A stretch of 64,000 bases of DNA from the NCBI GenBank assembly GCA_004352715.1, contig SCFE01000059.1, forward strand, positions 1,603,941 to 1,667,940, given 5' to 3'. A model generated the notes under the pieces. The model saw nothing but the letters and a program-made list of their open reading frames with translations. It searched no databases and had not been told where the DNA came from. Numbering within the stretch: position 1 is the stretch's first letter; each line of letters starts with the position of its first letter. The DNA is from Hofstenia miamia. Lineage: Eukaryota; Xenacoelomorpha; Acoela. The position numbers were made by a program, and so were the translations under genes. Below are positions 1-11,499 of the stretch, piece after piece.

Positions 1-60
1 AAAATCAATAAACAATGTGAATAACTCAACATAATGCTTGTAAAGTTAAATAAAACCATA

Positions 61-236
61 CCGCCGGGCGAATAAATTCATTAAATTTTGTAAAAAAATT
101 TATTCTAATGTCAAATTCAACAAACTACTACAAAGTAATACTTAAAACAATACGGATAATTTTCTTAATTATAATCTGTTTCTATTACAACAATATTTTA
201 TCATCCTGTGTTGTTTACAAGATTTTCGCCCGGCGG
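61..236. mobile_element. MITE with 12-bp perfect terminal inverted repeats, TA target site
   Basis: The ends CCGCCGGGCGAA and TTCGCCCGGCGG are perfect inverted repeats and are flanked on both sides by TA (59-60 and 237-238). The interior is AT-rich and non-coding. A TA target duplication with short inverted repeats fits a non-autonomous Tc1/mariner-type element. A related GC-rich motif (ACCGCCCGGC) follows at about 250-260 and may be a broken second end. Confidence 0.6.
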
Positions 237-821
237 TATAAACTTGAAAAACCGCCCGGCTAAATTTAAAGGTGCCGACATATTTTAAATTTAATTTTTT
301 TAATAATGATTTTACCTATGTTAAATATGTTATTTCTTTCGTTAAGCAAACTTTTTTTTAGCTGAACCGTTTTTACTGACGTTAGTAAAGATTAAACAAC
401 AATGTTCGAAGGTTCTTATATAAAATGCCATTTTTTTGTACACTTCAATAATCAATTGTTATTTTAGCTTTTTGTAATATGTTACGTACTAAAATAACTT
501 GTGTAACTTGAATTATATTTAATTTATTGAAAGCACTTTTAATAAGCGACCTTTTGCATAATTTTGTATATTTATATATTTTTTTATTATATTTATATAT
601 AATTTTGTATTGTAGTGATTTTCAATTTTAGCAATAAATTTGTTTTTTCTTCAAAACTGAATTTAGTTTAAATAAGTAATATATTGGCTCTAATTTATTT
701 AATATAAGATATCACTTAGGTATATTTTTTAAAATTCTTTCGCATGGTACATATTTTCTATCACATGAAAATAAATTAATTATATAATCATTCATTCGAC
801 ATTGTTATTAATAGATTCGAA
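237..821. other. Upstream region of centrin
   Basis: AT-rich, no recognisable gene. Several TATATA-like stretches lie at about 570-605, but I cannot assign a promoter. An AG stands 7 bases before the centrin ATG (TTATTAATAG then ATTCGAAATG), so a 5'UTR intron or trans-splice acceptor there is possible but unproven. Confidence 0.4.
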
Positions 822-3800
822 ATGTCTTCTCAGCGAAAATCTATTTCTGCTGGTAAAAAGAAAGGTAGTTCTGCCGGAAAACCTGAGTTAACAGATGAAC
901 AAAAGCAGGAAATTCGTGAGGCATTCGATTTATTTGATACCGAAGGCGTGGGTAGCATTGATGCAAAAGAACTTAAGGTTTTGCTTATTTTAAATTAGGA
1001 TTTCAATTCTATTATAAATGAAATGTGAAAAATTTTGATTTCAAGGTTTTTTCAATTTTGACGATATTTGTGATTGAAATCATATATTCCAAATCATTGT
1101 CAGTTATTTTTGTTTACAGTTTCTAAAAAATTCCCAGCGTTAAAATTTTGAATCAATACTATTACTACTATTTTAGGTTGCTCTGCGTGCATTAGGATTT
1201 GAACCAAAAAAAGAGGAAATCAAACGCATGATTCAAGATATGGATATTGAATCTACTGGAAAAGTAGATTTTAACAGCTTTTTAAATCTCATGTCACACA
1301 AGATGGTATGTTTTCGATTATCTTGAATGTGCTCTCTCAAACTAGCTTTTAATTTTTTAGGCCAAGTTCCAGTGTTTTAGCAGTTTTTTTGCATAAATTG
1401 AGTTTATACATAAATTGAGTTTATACATAAACGTTAAATTATTCTAAATGCATTATTTTCCTTTTTTCTAATGGGCCGGATTTCACTTTGTTGTTCATCA
1501 TTTATATATTAATACCAGTAACGATACTTTACATATGCGAGATATTTTGCCAAATTTAAGTGTGCAGTAATTTTATGCTCAACTTACCCCCTCCTTATTT
1601 TCGTTAATAATAATCCAATTACTTTCAAATTTGGCAGGTAATGTCTGTTAACATACAAAATTAAATACACATTGCACGTTTTCAGAACATTTTTGTAATT
1701 TCTTATAAAAAAGAGGTATAATTTTGCAATATTTTTTTACTTGTAATGCAAATTGTACTGAATAGTAGATCTATTCCACCGGTACTAAAAACGAAAAACA
1801 GAGCAATCATTATAGAAATATATTAGTAATGCCCTATAACAAAATGTTCATAAAATTTTTTAGGCAAAGACACAATTTTGATAATTTTAACATCTGTGTG
1901 GTTGGAGTTCTAATTTGTCCCACTTCAATAAAAATGGGATTAATAAGATCTTCGGTTTTCTCCAACATTATTTATCATTGCTGCAACATTACGTGAGCAA
2001 GCAAGAAAACCACTGTGTATGAATATGTTAACACCACTTTGAAAAATGGTGCTTAGATATTGATGCAATGTCTGAAATTACATGCACTGAATCCTATCTA
2101 GCTTATACTGTGTTACAATGTAAATTGAATTTTTTATTGAGAATAATTGCTGAGATTAATATAGAATTATTAAAACTGGAATATGGAAACATAATTTCTT
2201 GGAGCCTTTATTGGTTTGAATTTTAAACAAAAGAGCAGCGAGATATTATAGCCTTGCTATGTGCTTAAAGAAGAATGGAAATTATAAATTCAACTCAGAA
2301 TGCAATTTTTGAATATAGTACCTCACAAATTCTAGTGTCTCAATTGAAACAGGCAATTATTGATAAAAATGATTAATTCTCCAGGGACTACAGACAAGCT
2401 AAATTGCTTCTAATACAACGTAAACGTAACTTCAATATAACAAACAAATAATCTTTCTTAAATAACTGCCCCTCTGAAACAAAGCGAAGTCTTCATTTGC
2501 TGGAACTAAACGAAACAACTTAGCTAACTCTCACATCATCGCGAAATCTTGGTTTCTACTTAAACAGATTCATTCCGAGATGCAATCAGTTTTTGTTATA
2601 ATTGGCCAATAATGCGATTGTCAATAACCTGTCTCTTATACACATATGGTGCTTCAAATGCATTGATATTCAAACTAGGAGGCTTTATTATAATGAGACT
2701 TAGTACATTGAGAGACTTAGAAACTGAACTATTATCTACAGTTTGCAAGAATATTTCTTCATTACTAGGATTTTCTCAAGAAACATTAAAATTGAAGATA
2801 ATGCACGACTCGACATATGCAGATCGTTTTGGGCACCGTTACAAAAATCTAGGTTTGATGTACGGATTACACATCCCAATGCGTCATAAAATTGAAGTAA
2901 GCTACCAGTTACTCAAATTTTATTGTAGTATGATTCTTCCAAGAAAGGGCATATTAAGATCGTGTACAGAACATTGAGCATGTTTCATTCACCCCTTCAT
3001 GTTTGCAACTAATGGTGCTATTGTTGAAGAATATTCGATATCATGCATTACTTGCTGAAAGGATAACATTAGTTTTAATTATGCAGAAGCTATTAGTTAC
3101 ATAGGAAAGAGGATTTCTTTCAAAATATTAAGAACCTTTTTAACTGCTGGCTATGGTAAAAGAAAGAAAATGTATCAAAAACTCACTCGTATTAATAAAA
3201 TTGATGTAAATTTGATTTAAATTTTCAGTATTAATTTATTGCCATTGTAGCTACCTATTTATGTAGTAGTTGATGAAAATAGTTGGAGCATATTAGTTGA
3301 GTTTTACCAATAACCAATATACATGGAAGCGTATGATAAATTTGTGATTAAACAAAAAATTAACAATAAATTTTAGAATAATCATGGTGAAATGCAATTT
3401 TATCTTACATTTTTGTTTCTTAGTTCTGTGTTTTATTGATAAACCTTTTTTTATATAAGGCATGCAGCAAAAATTTATCATCGACTTGTCAGTTAATAGA
3501 GGGCATTAGGGATATTTACTATGCAATAGACAAGCGTATTTTGCATCACACATGATTTTCCAATATTACTACAAGTTATGGTTGTCAATTCAGTTTCTTG
3601 TTTTTTGATAAATACAGGATTTCTAGTCATGCATATACAAACAGTTTTTGCAAACTTTGAATGTGGAAATAACATTTGGTATTTGTAAATTTAATTACTT
3701 TTCAATCAAAATTCTAATTAACGCTTACATCAATATCAAGCTATAAATTCTTTTTGAAGCTATTTTTTTTCAAATTATAGCACTGCAAATGTTTTTGTAA

Positions 3801-4936
3801 AAATTTCTTTCCTAGAGTGAAAAAGATCCAAAGGAAGAAATTCAAAAGGCTTTCCGCTTATTTGACGATGACAATACAGGTAAAATCAGTTTCAAGAACT
3901 TGAAGCGAGTTTCCAAAGAACTAGGGGAAAATCTAACAGACGAAGAATTACAGGTATAACTACTGTATTTGTTTTTATTTTATTATTGATTTATTTCTAA
4001 TTTATAAACCGGAATACAATTAATACTATTTTGAATTTTGTTTAATTTTGGCAGATCTTCGAAATATAAACAGAAGACAGTGATAGTTCAATTTCATAAA
4101 GTTAATATTAATCTAGGCCATATTTAATTACATGAGTGCATTAGATTACATTATTATTTAACGCTTTTGACGCTATCCTCGAGCATATTTATATCATAAA
4201 GTCAATGCGAATTCATCATTTTGGCTTTCAGTTTACCTTGTTTGTCTTCCACATTTCAGTTGAAGTAAAATCTGAGCAATGTCTTTCGGTTTGATCATCA
4301 CCTATGAGTGGAGCATGATATTCGGCATTTCATGGTTATTAGATGACTGAGTAAACATATTATCGGTAGCTAGAGCTTATGGGAATTATTTGTTTTCCCA
4401 TTTGCTTAGGATTTTTGAAATGGGCGAGGTGACGGGTACTCAGAAGAACGTTGGTGTGGATATCGGGTAGCCAAATCTCAAGTCAGATATTATGCTTGCT
4501 ATGTGCTCTTTGTTCCTTGCTAAACTAAAATATGTCAGTAATATCTCCGTTCAGTATTAAATTCGTTTACACATGCACCATTTTAGCTGACTGTGGAAAT
4601 TTTAATAAAATGCAACAACACCAAGGATAATATCGTCCCTTAGGAAACAAAAGCTCATAACTACATTTTTGTCAGTTTTGACATCAAAACTTAATATACT
4701 ACGAATTTAGTAGACAAAATTCGTGTGTTGCTTTAGACTAGTTTTCAACTGTTGTAGTTAATTATGAGCTCACAATTCATTCGAGCAGATGCATTGAAAA
4801 AAAATTTTCCTTCTATAAAACGTCGCTGAATTTATAAATTATTTAGGAAATGATAGATGAAGCAGATCGCAGTGGAACTGGAGAAATTTGTGAAAACGAT
4901 TTCTTAAGGATCATGAAGAAAACGTCGTTATATTGA
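822..4936 (+). CDS. CETN: Centrin (CETN1/2 type), 4 exons
   Basis: EF-hand protein of centrioles, basal bodies and, in animals, the nuclear excision-repair complex. Exons are 822-977, 1177-1305, 3816-3953 and 4847-4936. All introns are GT-AG and phase 0, giving 170 aa against 172 for human centrin-2. A basic Ser/Lys-rich N-terminus (residues 1-20) precedes four EF-hands with loops at about D39-E50, D75-S86, D112-N123 and D148-D159. The stretch from [16 protein letters not shown] onward and the C-terminal KKTSLY are nearly identical to vertebrate centrin-1/2, which separates it from centrin-3. Loop 1 keeps Glu at position 12. Loop 4, a calcium site in human centrin-2, has Ser and Thr where Asp is usual at positions 3 and 5, and Asp instead of Glu at position 12, so calcium binding there is probably weak (inference). 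The start is the first ATG in frame with the conserved domain. Confidence 0.97.
1306..3815 (+). other. Centrin intron 2
   Basis: A 2.5-kb intron with no recognisable gene. The open frame at 2612-2977 is not credible because it reads through a 17-bp match to the Tn5 mosaic end (2629-2645). The minus-strand frames at 3293-3675 resemble no family I know. Confidence 0.6.
2629..2645. other. Partial Tn5/Nextera mosaic-end sequence (probable artefact)
   Basis: CTGTCTCTTATACACAT matches the first 17 of 19 bases of the Nextera transposase end; the last two differ. This length is very unlikely by chance in one window, so residual adapter in the assembly is likely. Confidence 0.75.
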
Positions 4937-5139
4937 AATAGACTAACAATTAAAAAATTCCAATTTGTACATACATTTGTTGTCTTGTGTTCTCAAATTG
5001 CATAATTTAGTTTTATTTGTCAATATTTGTTTTACGTATAACTTCGTATATAATGTCTTAGGTCTCCTTTACATCAAATAATCCCGATGTCCATTAACTT
5101 CTTGAATTAAACTATATTCATTCGAGACCGAATTTTCAG

Positions 5140-5312
5140 GGTTGGTACTTTTTTTCATTCTTGAAAATCTCAAATTTTCCAAATTTATCTCAAATACTTC
5201 TAAAGAATATTGTTTAATGGACACATTCCCCTTAGAAAAATTCGTTCAAGTGTCCATTCTGAGAAAAATTTGGAAGATTTGAGATTTTATAGAATGAAAA
5301 AAAGTACCAACC
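5140..5312. mobile_element. MITE with about 47-bp TIRs and 9-bp target duplication
   Basis: The two ends begin GGTTGGTACTTTTTTTCATT and are inverted copies over about 47 bases with about 3 mismatches. The 9-mer AATTTTCAG sits exactly outside both ends (5131-5139 and 5313-5321). Long TIRs with a 9-bp duplication are typical of Mutator (MULE) elements. No transposase is encoded; the 64-codon frame at 5210-5404 is incidental. Confidence 0.75.
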
Positions 5313-5321
5313 AATTTTCAG

Positions 5322-5929
5322 TGTATGTATGTATATATATGTGTGTGTCCTTTTCAAATGCACTACAGTTTTATGTGTATTGGTTTTATATTCATTTTCA
5401 CTAAAACTGATATGTTCACTTAGAGTAGAATCCGCTCTACATGACCATATTCGTCTGATAAATTTCTTTCCTTGATTACCTACTATGCACTATGGAGAAC
5501 TCCGGGAAAACTACTAGTACAATTCACATAAATGCATTACAAATTGCTTTTAAAAAGATCATAAGTTAATGATGGTGTCCAAATTCAGGGGTTAGGAGCA
5601 TTTGCACTGTACAATCAATTGAACCATTGATGATATTTATGAACAAATTTTTCATTTTTGATGGTTTTAATAAGTTGAGTTTGGTTTTATTATCCGAAAA
5701 CTATTACATCGGTAAGTTTGCTACTGGCGGTTTCCACTGTATTATTAACCCTGATATACGTTGGATACAGCTTAATTCACATCTGAATTATTCATTGTGA
5801 AGAAGTTTGAGAATCATGTCATCTTATAACATTACTAAGTAAAAAATTCATCACTTTAATTTATTTAAATTTCAAAATGATGAAGAATATATTTAATCAT
5901 GTATGATTCAAATACAGTATTCAATATGA
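5322..5929. other. No recognised feature
   Basis: AT-rich spacer between two inverted-repeat elements. I see no gene. Confidence 0.4.
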
Positions 5930-6302
5930 TGGAGTAAAAAAATTATTTTTGAAAAAATGACTAAAAAGCCGCTTCTACTCTAAAACCACACTTTTCCTTG
6001 TTTTTATGTAGTTTCCATCTTAACTGTTCAAGCTATCCCTATTTTTACTTGCAAAGGTGCAACAACCTATAAATTTATTGTTGAGACCTAATGCTGTACA
6101 TCATTTTGTAGGGCTTCAAAAAACTAAGAAAATCTATATAATTTTTCCCAGGTTTTTCCTATTTCACTTTTTAAGATAAGTATTGCAAGCAAAAATTGGG
6201 GTAGTCAGCACAGGCAAGATGGTAACTACATAAAACATGAAAAAGTGTGGTTCTAGAAATAGAGGCAGCTTATTAGAACTCCTTTTTTCAAACATCACTC
6301 CA
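5930..6302. mobile_element. Inverted-repeat (foldback/MITE) element
   Basis: The first and last roughly 80 bases are diverged inverted copies. Both contain the core AACCACACTTTT and a following TATGTAGTT motif, and the outer ends read TGGAGT and ACTCCA. No clean target duplication was found; TATTCAA-like strings occur on both sides but not adjacent to the ends. No coding capacity. Confidence 0.6.
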
Positions 6303-6559
6303 CCCATTATTCAAATGATTAATATATTATGCATAATTACTTAATTTCATCTAATCCATTTTTGTACATTCAATAAAGGTGTACATGTGGTGGATCACGA
6401 CGGTTTGTCTTCATTTGTGTTTTATCATATAGCATCTAAGCATTAAAAATTTCAAATATAGGGAATTCATTTCAAGCTCTAAAAATGATTTAATTCCCGC
6501 AGTTTCCGAAATTTGATTAAAAAACAAAAATCTAGATAGCTCATAGACGGTTAATGAAA

Positions 6560-9500
6560 CTTATGCACTATTTAGAAGGGATAGAATTTTGAACAAAGCG
6601 TTAGGAAAATCCAAAGGTGGAGGTGTATTTTTAATTCCAAAATACGCAACGATATTAAGAGTAATAACGAATCAAAATTTGATAGTTTATGGGGTGAAAT
6701 TAATAATCCAATTAAAAATTCACGTTTTAAAAGCAGTTAATTAATGTTTCCTACTGTCCGCATAAGAAGTTCTCTAATTCTTTTATTCAACAACTAGAAG
6801 ACGAATTATCACTTGCTTATTCTGAAAATAAAGGCTTAGTACTTTTCGGGGATTGGAACCTAAATTATTTTAATGCTAATGACCAATGTAAAATGGATCT
6901 GTTTCTGAACACATTTAATTTAGTATTGGCCAATAAAGCATTACCTACTAGAATGACATCATAGAGCAGAACACTAATTGACTACATTATACTAGCTGAA
7001 AACAGCTATCTATATTATGAGTATGCTACTTCTGAATGCCCATTCTCTGACTACTGTTTTACATCTATCAAATTTCAAAGGTCTCATTCAACGCCAAAAA
7101 ATAACATGAAATGGATTAAAACTCGTGAAAAATGTATTGAAAATATTAATAATTTTAAATAATCGCTCTCATCAGAAAACTGGTTTCCTGTATATTCTGC
7201 ATCAAATTTAAGTGAAATGCTGGAAAACTTTTTAAAAATTTTTTAATTTTATCTTAACAGATTTTGCCCTGAAAAGAAAATAATGGTTAAATCCAGTAAA
7301 AACTCCAGAGTAAACAATACTTTTTCGAATAAACCTTGGATAACTGACACTTGCAAAGCATTGATTGCCGAAAAGAACAAAGCGTATAAACATTTTTTTA
7401 CAGCATAAAAAAGCTAGAAATGCATCGAATATTGAATCTCGTAGGACATTCAAAGAATTCATTAAGAATGAATATGCGCGCCTTCCAAGTGAGCGTTCAA
7501 AATGGAAGCTAATACAAGAAATCACAAATTATAAGCGATCAAAATCAAACTCAATTGATGTGATAAAAGATCAGAAAGGAAACAATCTTTCTGACAATTT
7601 AGAAATANNNNNNNNNNNNNNNNNNNNNNNNNNNNNNNNNNNNNNNNNNNNNNNNNNNNNNNNNNNNNNNNNNNNNNNNNNNNNNNNNNNNNNNNNNNCT
7701 TCCAAGTGAGCGTTCAAAATGGAAGCTAATACAAGAAATCACAAATTATAAGCGATCAAAATCAAACTCAATTGATGTGATAAAACAATCTTTCTGACAA
7801 TTTAGAAATAACTAATGAATTAAATAAGACTTTTGTTAATCTAGGAAAATACAATGGCCCCCTCGTTAAGTACGAAAACGTTTCACGCAAAATTTTTACA
7901 CCTGAATTTTCCTTCCGCTTCTCGAATAGTTATGAAATTCTTAAGTCAATCAATAAGCTTAAAACCAACAAATCAAGCGGTCCCTCGAGCATTCCCTCAT
8001 GGGCTCTTAAAAATACTGCAGATAGCATTGCAAATCCATTAAATTTTATCTTTAATGAATGCATAAAACTTAATTACTTCCCGGATAATTTAAGACTTGC
8101 TCACATGACTCCATTTTTAAGAAAAACGATCCATCAATTGCATTAATTCTCGGCCAATCTCAATTACTTCTCCAATAAGCAAAATATTCGAAAGATTATT
8201 ACATAACCAAATATCTGAAAATTTAAATAAGTATAATTTATTATCAAACACGCAATTTGGATTTCGCAAAAATTTCGCAACAACTCATGCACTATTAAAT
8301 GCTACTTAAACTTGGAGAGCATCACTTGATTCCAATAAATTTGTAACTATAGCTTGTTTAGATCTTTCAAAAGCCTTTGATTCGATTAATCATAACATTC
8401 TAATTGAAAAACTGTCTTACTTAGGATTTTCTAGTAATAGTAATCAAAATTCCAAAGAGTTAAATTAAATGATATTTTCTCAAAATGGTTACCGGTTTAC
8501 AATGGGGTGCCTCAAGGCACGATTCTACGTCTTTTCCTTTTTAGTATTTATGTAAGTGACATGCATTCTATAACTAATTGAAACTTAATCCAATATGCCA
8601 ATGACACTTGCATTTTCTCGATAATTCATCAATGCACCTAGCAAGGAAATCTATAGAATTGAATTGTAACAAATTGTCAGAATACTTTTGTATGCACAAA
8701 TTGAATATTAATGAAGCTAAAACAGAATTTTGTATTTTGCAGCCGAATAAAAGCAAGTACGATTTTTCTGCAGTGACTTTAAATGTAAATAATATTAATG
8801 TTCCTATTGTGGACACTTTCAAGTACCTAGGAATAACTATTGACTCAAATTTAAAATTCAACGCTCACATCAATTTAATAGTTAGAAAATTAGCTATAGG
8901 TGTAAGAAGTATGACACTAGTAGTTAGGCAATTACCACCTTGTGCAATAATTCAATTCTTCCATGCTTTCATCATGCGTCACCTTAATTACACAAACATT
9001 TTATTTACTGACCTAAGTGAAGTGCTTTATAAAAAAACTTGATATTCAATTAAAATGGGCATTAAATATCACAACCAAACAGTACATTTCTAGGTCAATT
9101 CTTTTTTCAAAACAACTGGTTATATTGAATACCCTTCTGACATTCTTCAAGCTAAGAATGCAAGATCAAAGCTTTTTACAGGTGTTAAGTATAAGAAAAA
9201 CGTTTTCAAGAAATTCTTCATTAATCTCGCCATTTGAATCTGGAATTCGTTACCTAAAGAAATTAAAAATATTGAAAAATTGAAATCTTTTAAAAAACAT
9301 TTAAAAGTTTTCCTTAAGCAAAAATATATTCTGGAAAATCATGTCTAGGATACACATTTTATAACAATGACTATACTATAACTCGTTATTAAAATAGTAC
9401 TATAGTAATTTATCCATAGCCTGCAAGATTTCTTTTGTAATTTATGTGAATCGTATATATGTGTTTTTGTGAATTTAATGACGCTATTCAGATAAATTAT

Positions 9501-9560
9501 CAGTTATTTAATTGTTAACATTTATCTGAATAAAGATTCTGTTATCTTATCTTATCATGT
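6560..9560 (+). mobile_element. Degenerate non-LTR retrotransposon (LINE), (TTATC)n tail
   Basis: Order along the element is an AP-endonuclease domain, a spacer and a reverse transcriptase. The endonuclease shows SKGGGVFLIPK near 6610, FGDWNLNYF near 6850 and the degraded SDH site as SDYCF near 7050. The reverse transcriptase shows SGPSSIPSWALK near 7985, LDLSKAFDSINHNI near 8360, NGVPQGTI near 8500 and YANDTCIF near 8600, where the catalytic YADD has become YAND. The thumb contains FKYLGITIDSNLKFNAHI near 8820. Stops and frameshifts break it throughout. The 3' end carries TTATCTTATCTTATC at 9542-9556. Motifs fit the Jockey/CR1 supergroup; the exact clade is uncertain. It contains the gap at 7608-7698. 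Confidence 0.9.
7608..7698. other. Assembly gap flanked by repeated sequence
   Basis: The sequence just before the gap (from about 7482) restarts just after it (from 7699) and then runs on. The right copy lacks about 14 bases (AGATCAGAAAGGAA). This looks like two overlapping contig ends or alleles that were not merged. Confidence 0.8.
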
Positions 9561-9939
9561 GAAATGATGTTTGTTTTGTTACGTTAAAATAAAATTATGG
9601 AAAAAGGCTACGTTAACTAAAAAAGATTCATAACACAAAAGGATTTTAACAAATGAAAAAACGTTTAATAATGTTAGAATGATAAAAAAATTTGAACTAG
9701 GCATAAATTATGTTTTTGTATCAACTTCTAAATATTGAAAAGTAGCAATTGATGAACTTGCAAAATATTTCAAAATTTATATTGAAGTAATACCAAAGGG
9801 CGTTGCAGTTATTCTTGGTATTTAAGACTGCCAATTTACGGCGTTTTCTACTACTCAAACTAAAATTATCATCATCCATTTGAATACTTGTCAATCGGTT
9901 TCATTCCATCAATCATTGACTTAAATATTAAGAAGCATA
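9561..9939. other. No recognised feature
   Basis: AT-rich sequence between a LINE tail and an oppositely oriented LINE fragment. No gene seen. Confidence 0.4.
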
Positions 9940-10410
9940 GAAGAAGAAATCTTTATTCAGAAATTACTTTGACAATGTATAGTTATACTGATAGCAACTC
10001 TAAAAACTATAAAACACAATACAAAATAGAAAATTGCACCATTGGGCTATGGCGTTTTAATTTCTGCTAGTTGAATAGTCCTAGTTGTAAATTTTGAAAC
10101 ATCTCCAATTGAATTCAATTATTTCTTTTCTAGAATTATAGTCATATCGTTTGACATTGTTTTTGATTACCTTTGAATTATTCAGTAACTTTAATTCTTT
10201 GGGTAAATGATTCCAAAGTTTTATAGAGGTATTAATAAATTAATTTCTCATTATTTTCTTTTTACAAAGAACTGGTTAAATATTTCGAATGCGACTATAT
10301 AGGTGTGTGATTTTACCGAGATTAGGTTTGATGTTGTTTACGATCTTATACAATGTTGTTAATACATTTATCTGAACTAGGCATTGAGGATTTAAAAATT
10401 GCTGACGCTA
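9940..10410 (-). mobile_element. LINE 3'-end fragment, minus strand
   Basis: Closely matches the 3' end of the minus-strand LINE at 44893-45400. Shared words include CTTTATTCAGAAATTACTTT and GGCGTTTTAATTTCTGCTAG in the same order. On the minus strand it would end the reverse transcriptase and give the 3'UTR. No intact frame. Confidence 0.75.
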
Positions 10411-11406
10411 TTTTATTAAAAACCTCAAGCTAAGTACCTAAAAATTTAAAAAAACTCTTGTCAGGGAAAGGCTCAAGATCCCCTGCCCCTGAAACACATT
10501 GACTTTTTCAACAATATTTTTTCCTAACTAGGCCACTTCGTTGCCCAATGAAACTGAAATAATAAGGAGGAAGAGGAGAAGAAGTACCTATATTCAGGAA
10601 CCGAACAATAATAATATAAATGACATGTCTGAAAGCGTCAAGGGAAGAAATAAAAAAACAAAATATTTTTCAAAGCAAGAAATATTCATAAATATTTATA
10701 TATATTTAGTTTGAACAATGGCAGTGCTAGTCTTATATTAATAGAATAATCAGGATTGTAAAATGCATTGGGGTTGGAGACAGTATAGATTGCTGTTACA
10801 TGATTTTGTAGGTAACAGTTGTCTAAACAAATTTCTTCACCTTTTTAAGGTAATGTCCAGTGTGTTGACAACAAATGAATTCTAAATACGCTGAGAATTC
10901 TCGAGCAATTTAGTTCGAGTTTAATTAGTTTAATTAAAGATATCAGATGGTAAAGTCTTCCTTTTTCCTCAATCTCAGATTCATTAGGGAGTAATCTCTG
11001 CTCATATTGCAACAGAGAAGACATCGAAACTTCCCCCATCTCATCAAGTTATGGTTTGAAATTGAATTGATATTGTAATTAAGATCAGTTCTGGCAGATC
11101 TTTTCTGTAGTAACGCTAGAGCTGAGGCTATCTGTTATTCCGATACAATAAATCGTGCAGAGCCCCTTTTGAACCGGGGATACAATAACATGTGTTGAAG
11201 ATCAGTAAAACCACTCATAATTTAATGACGCGTCAATTGTGCTGTGAGCTTCGGTGTGAACGGGTATATACGAGCACATAGCTCACTATAAAGATTCATT
11301 TATGCCATGTCTTCTCTTACAGGCGAAATTCTGGATATGGAAGTACTTTCCAATTTTTGCCAAAATTGCAAAGGGAAGCAAAATCATCCTCCACGTCATT
11401 GTCAAA
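10411..11406. other. No recognised gene
   Basis: Contains a 64-codon minus-strand frame (10845-11039) of no known family. A T-arm-like string on the minus strand near 11155-11175 has no matching acceptor or D arm. The right edge is the Tn5 adapter, so contiguity with what follows is not assured. Confidence 0.4.
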
Positions 11407-11425
11407 AGATGTGTATAAGAGACAG
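11407..11425. other. Complete Tn5/Nextera mosaic end (library adapter in assembly)
   Basis: AGATGTGTATAAGAGACAG is the exact 19-bp Tn5 mosaic end used in Nextera libraries. Translated in this frame it gives DVYKRQ, and on the other strand SYTHL or LLYTS, which are familiar adapter-derived peptides. The flanking sequences may be joined artificially. Confidence 0.95.
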
Positions 11426-11499
11426 GTGGTACGGAGACAAAGGGAACCAGAAGGATATTTAGTCGATTCTTTGAGAATAACAACCTCCGATACACTAGT

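Noticed and set aside
2612-2977. 121-codon open frame in centrin intron 2
   Set aside because: Its start region contains a Tn5 adapter match and it has no known domain, so it is likely an artefact.
11140-11240. tRNA-like T-arm on the minus strand
   Set aside because: No matching 5' acceptor strand, D-arm or anticodon arm at the right distance.
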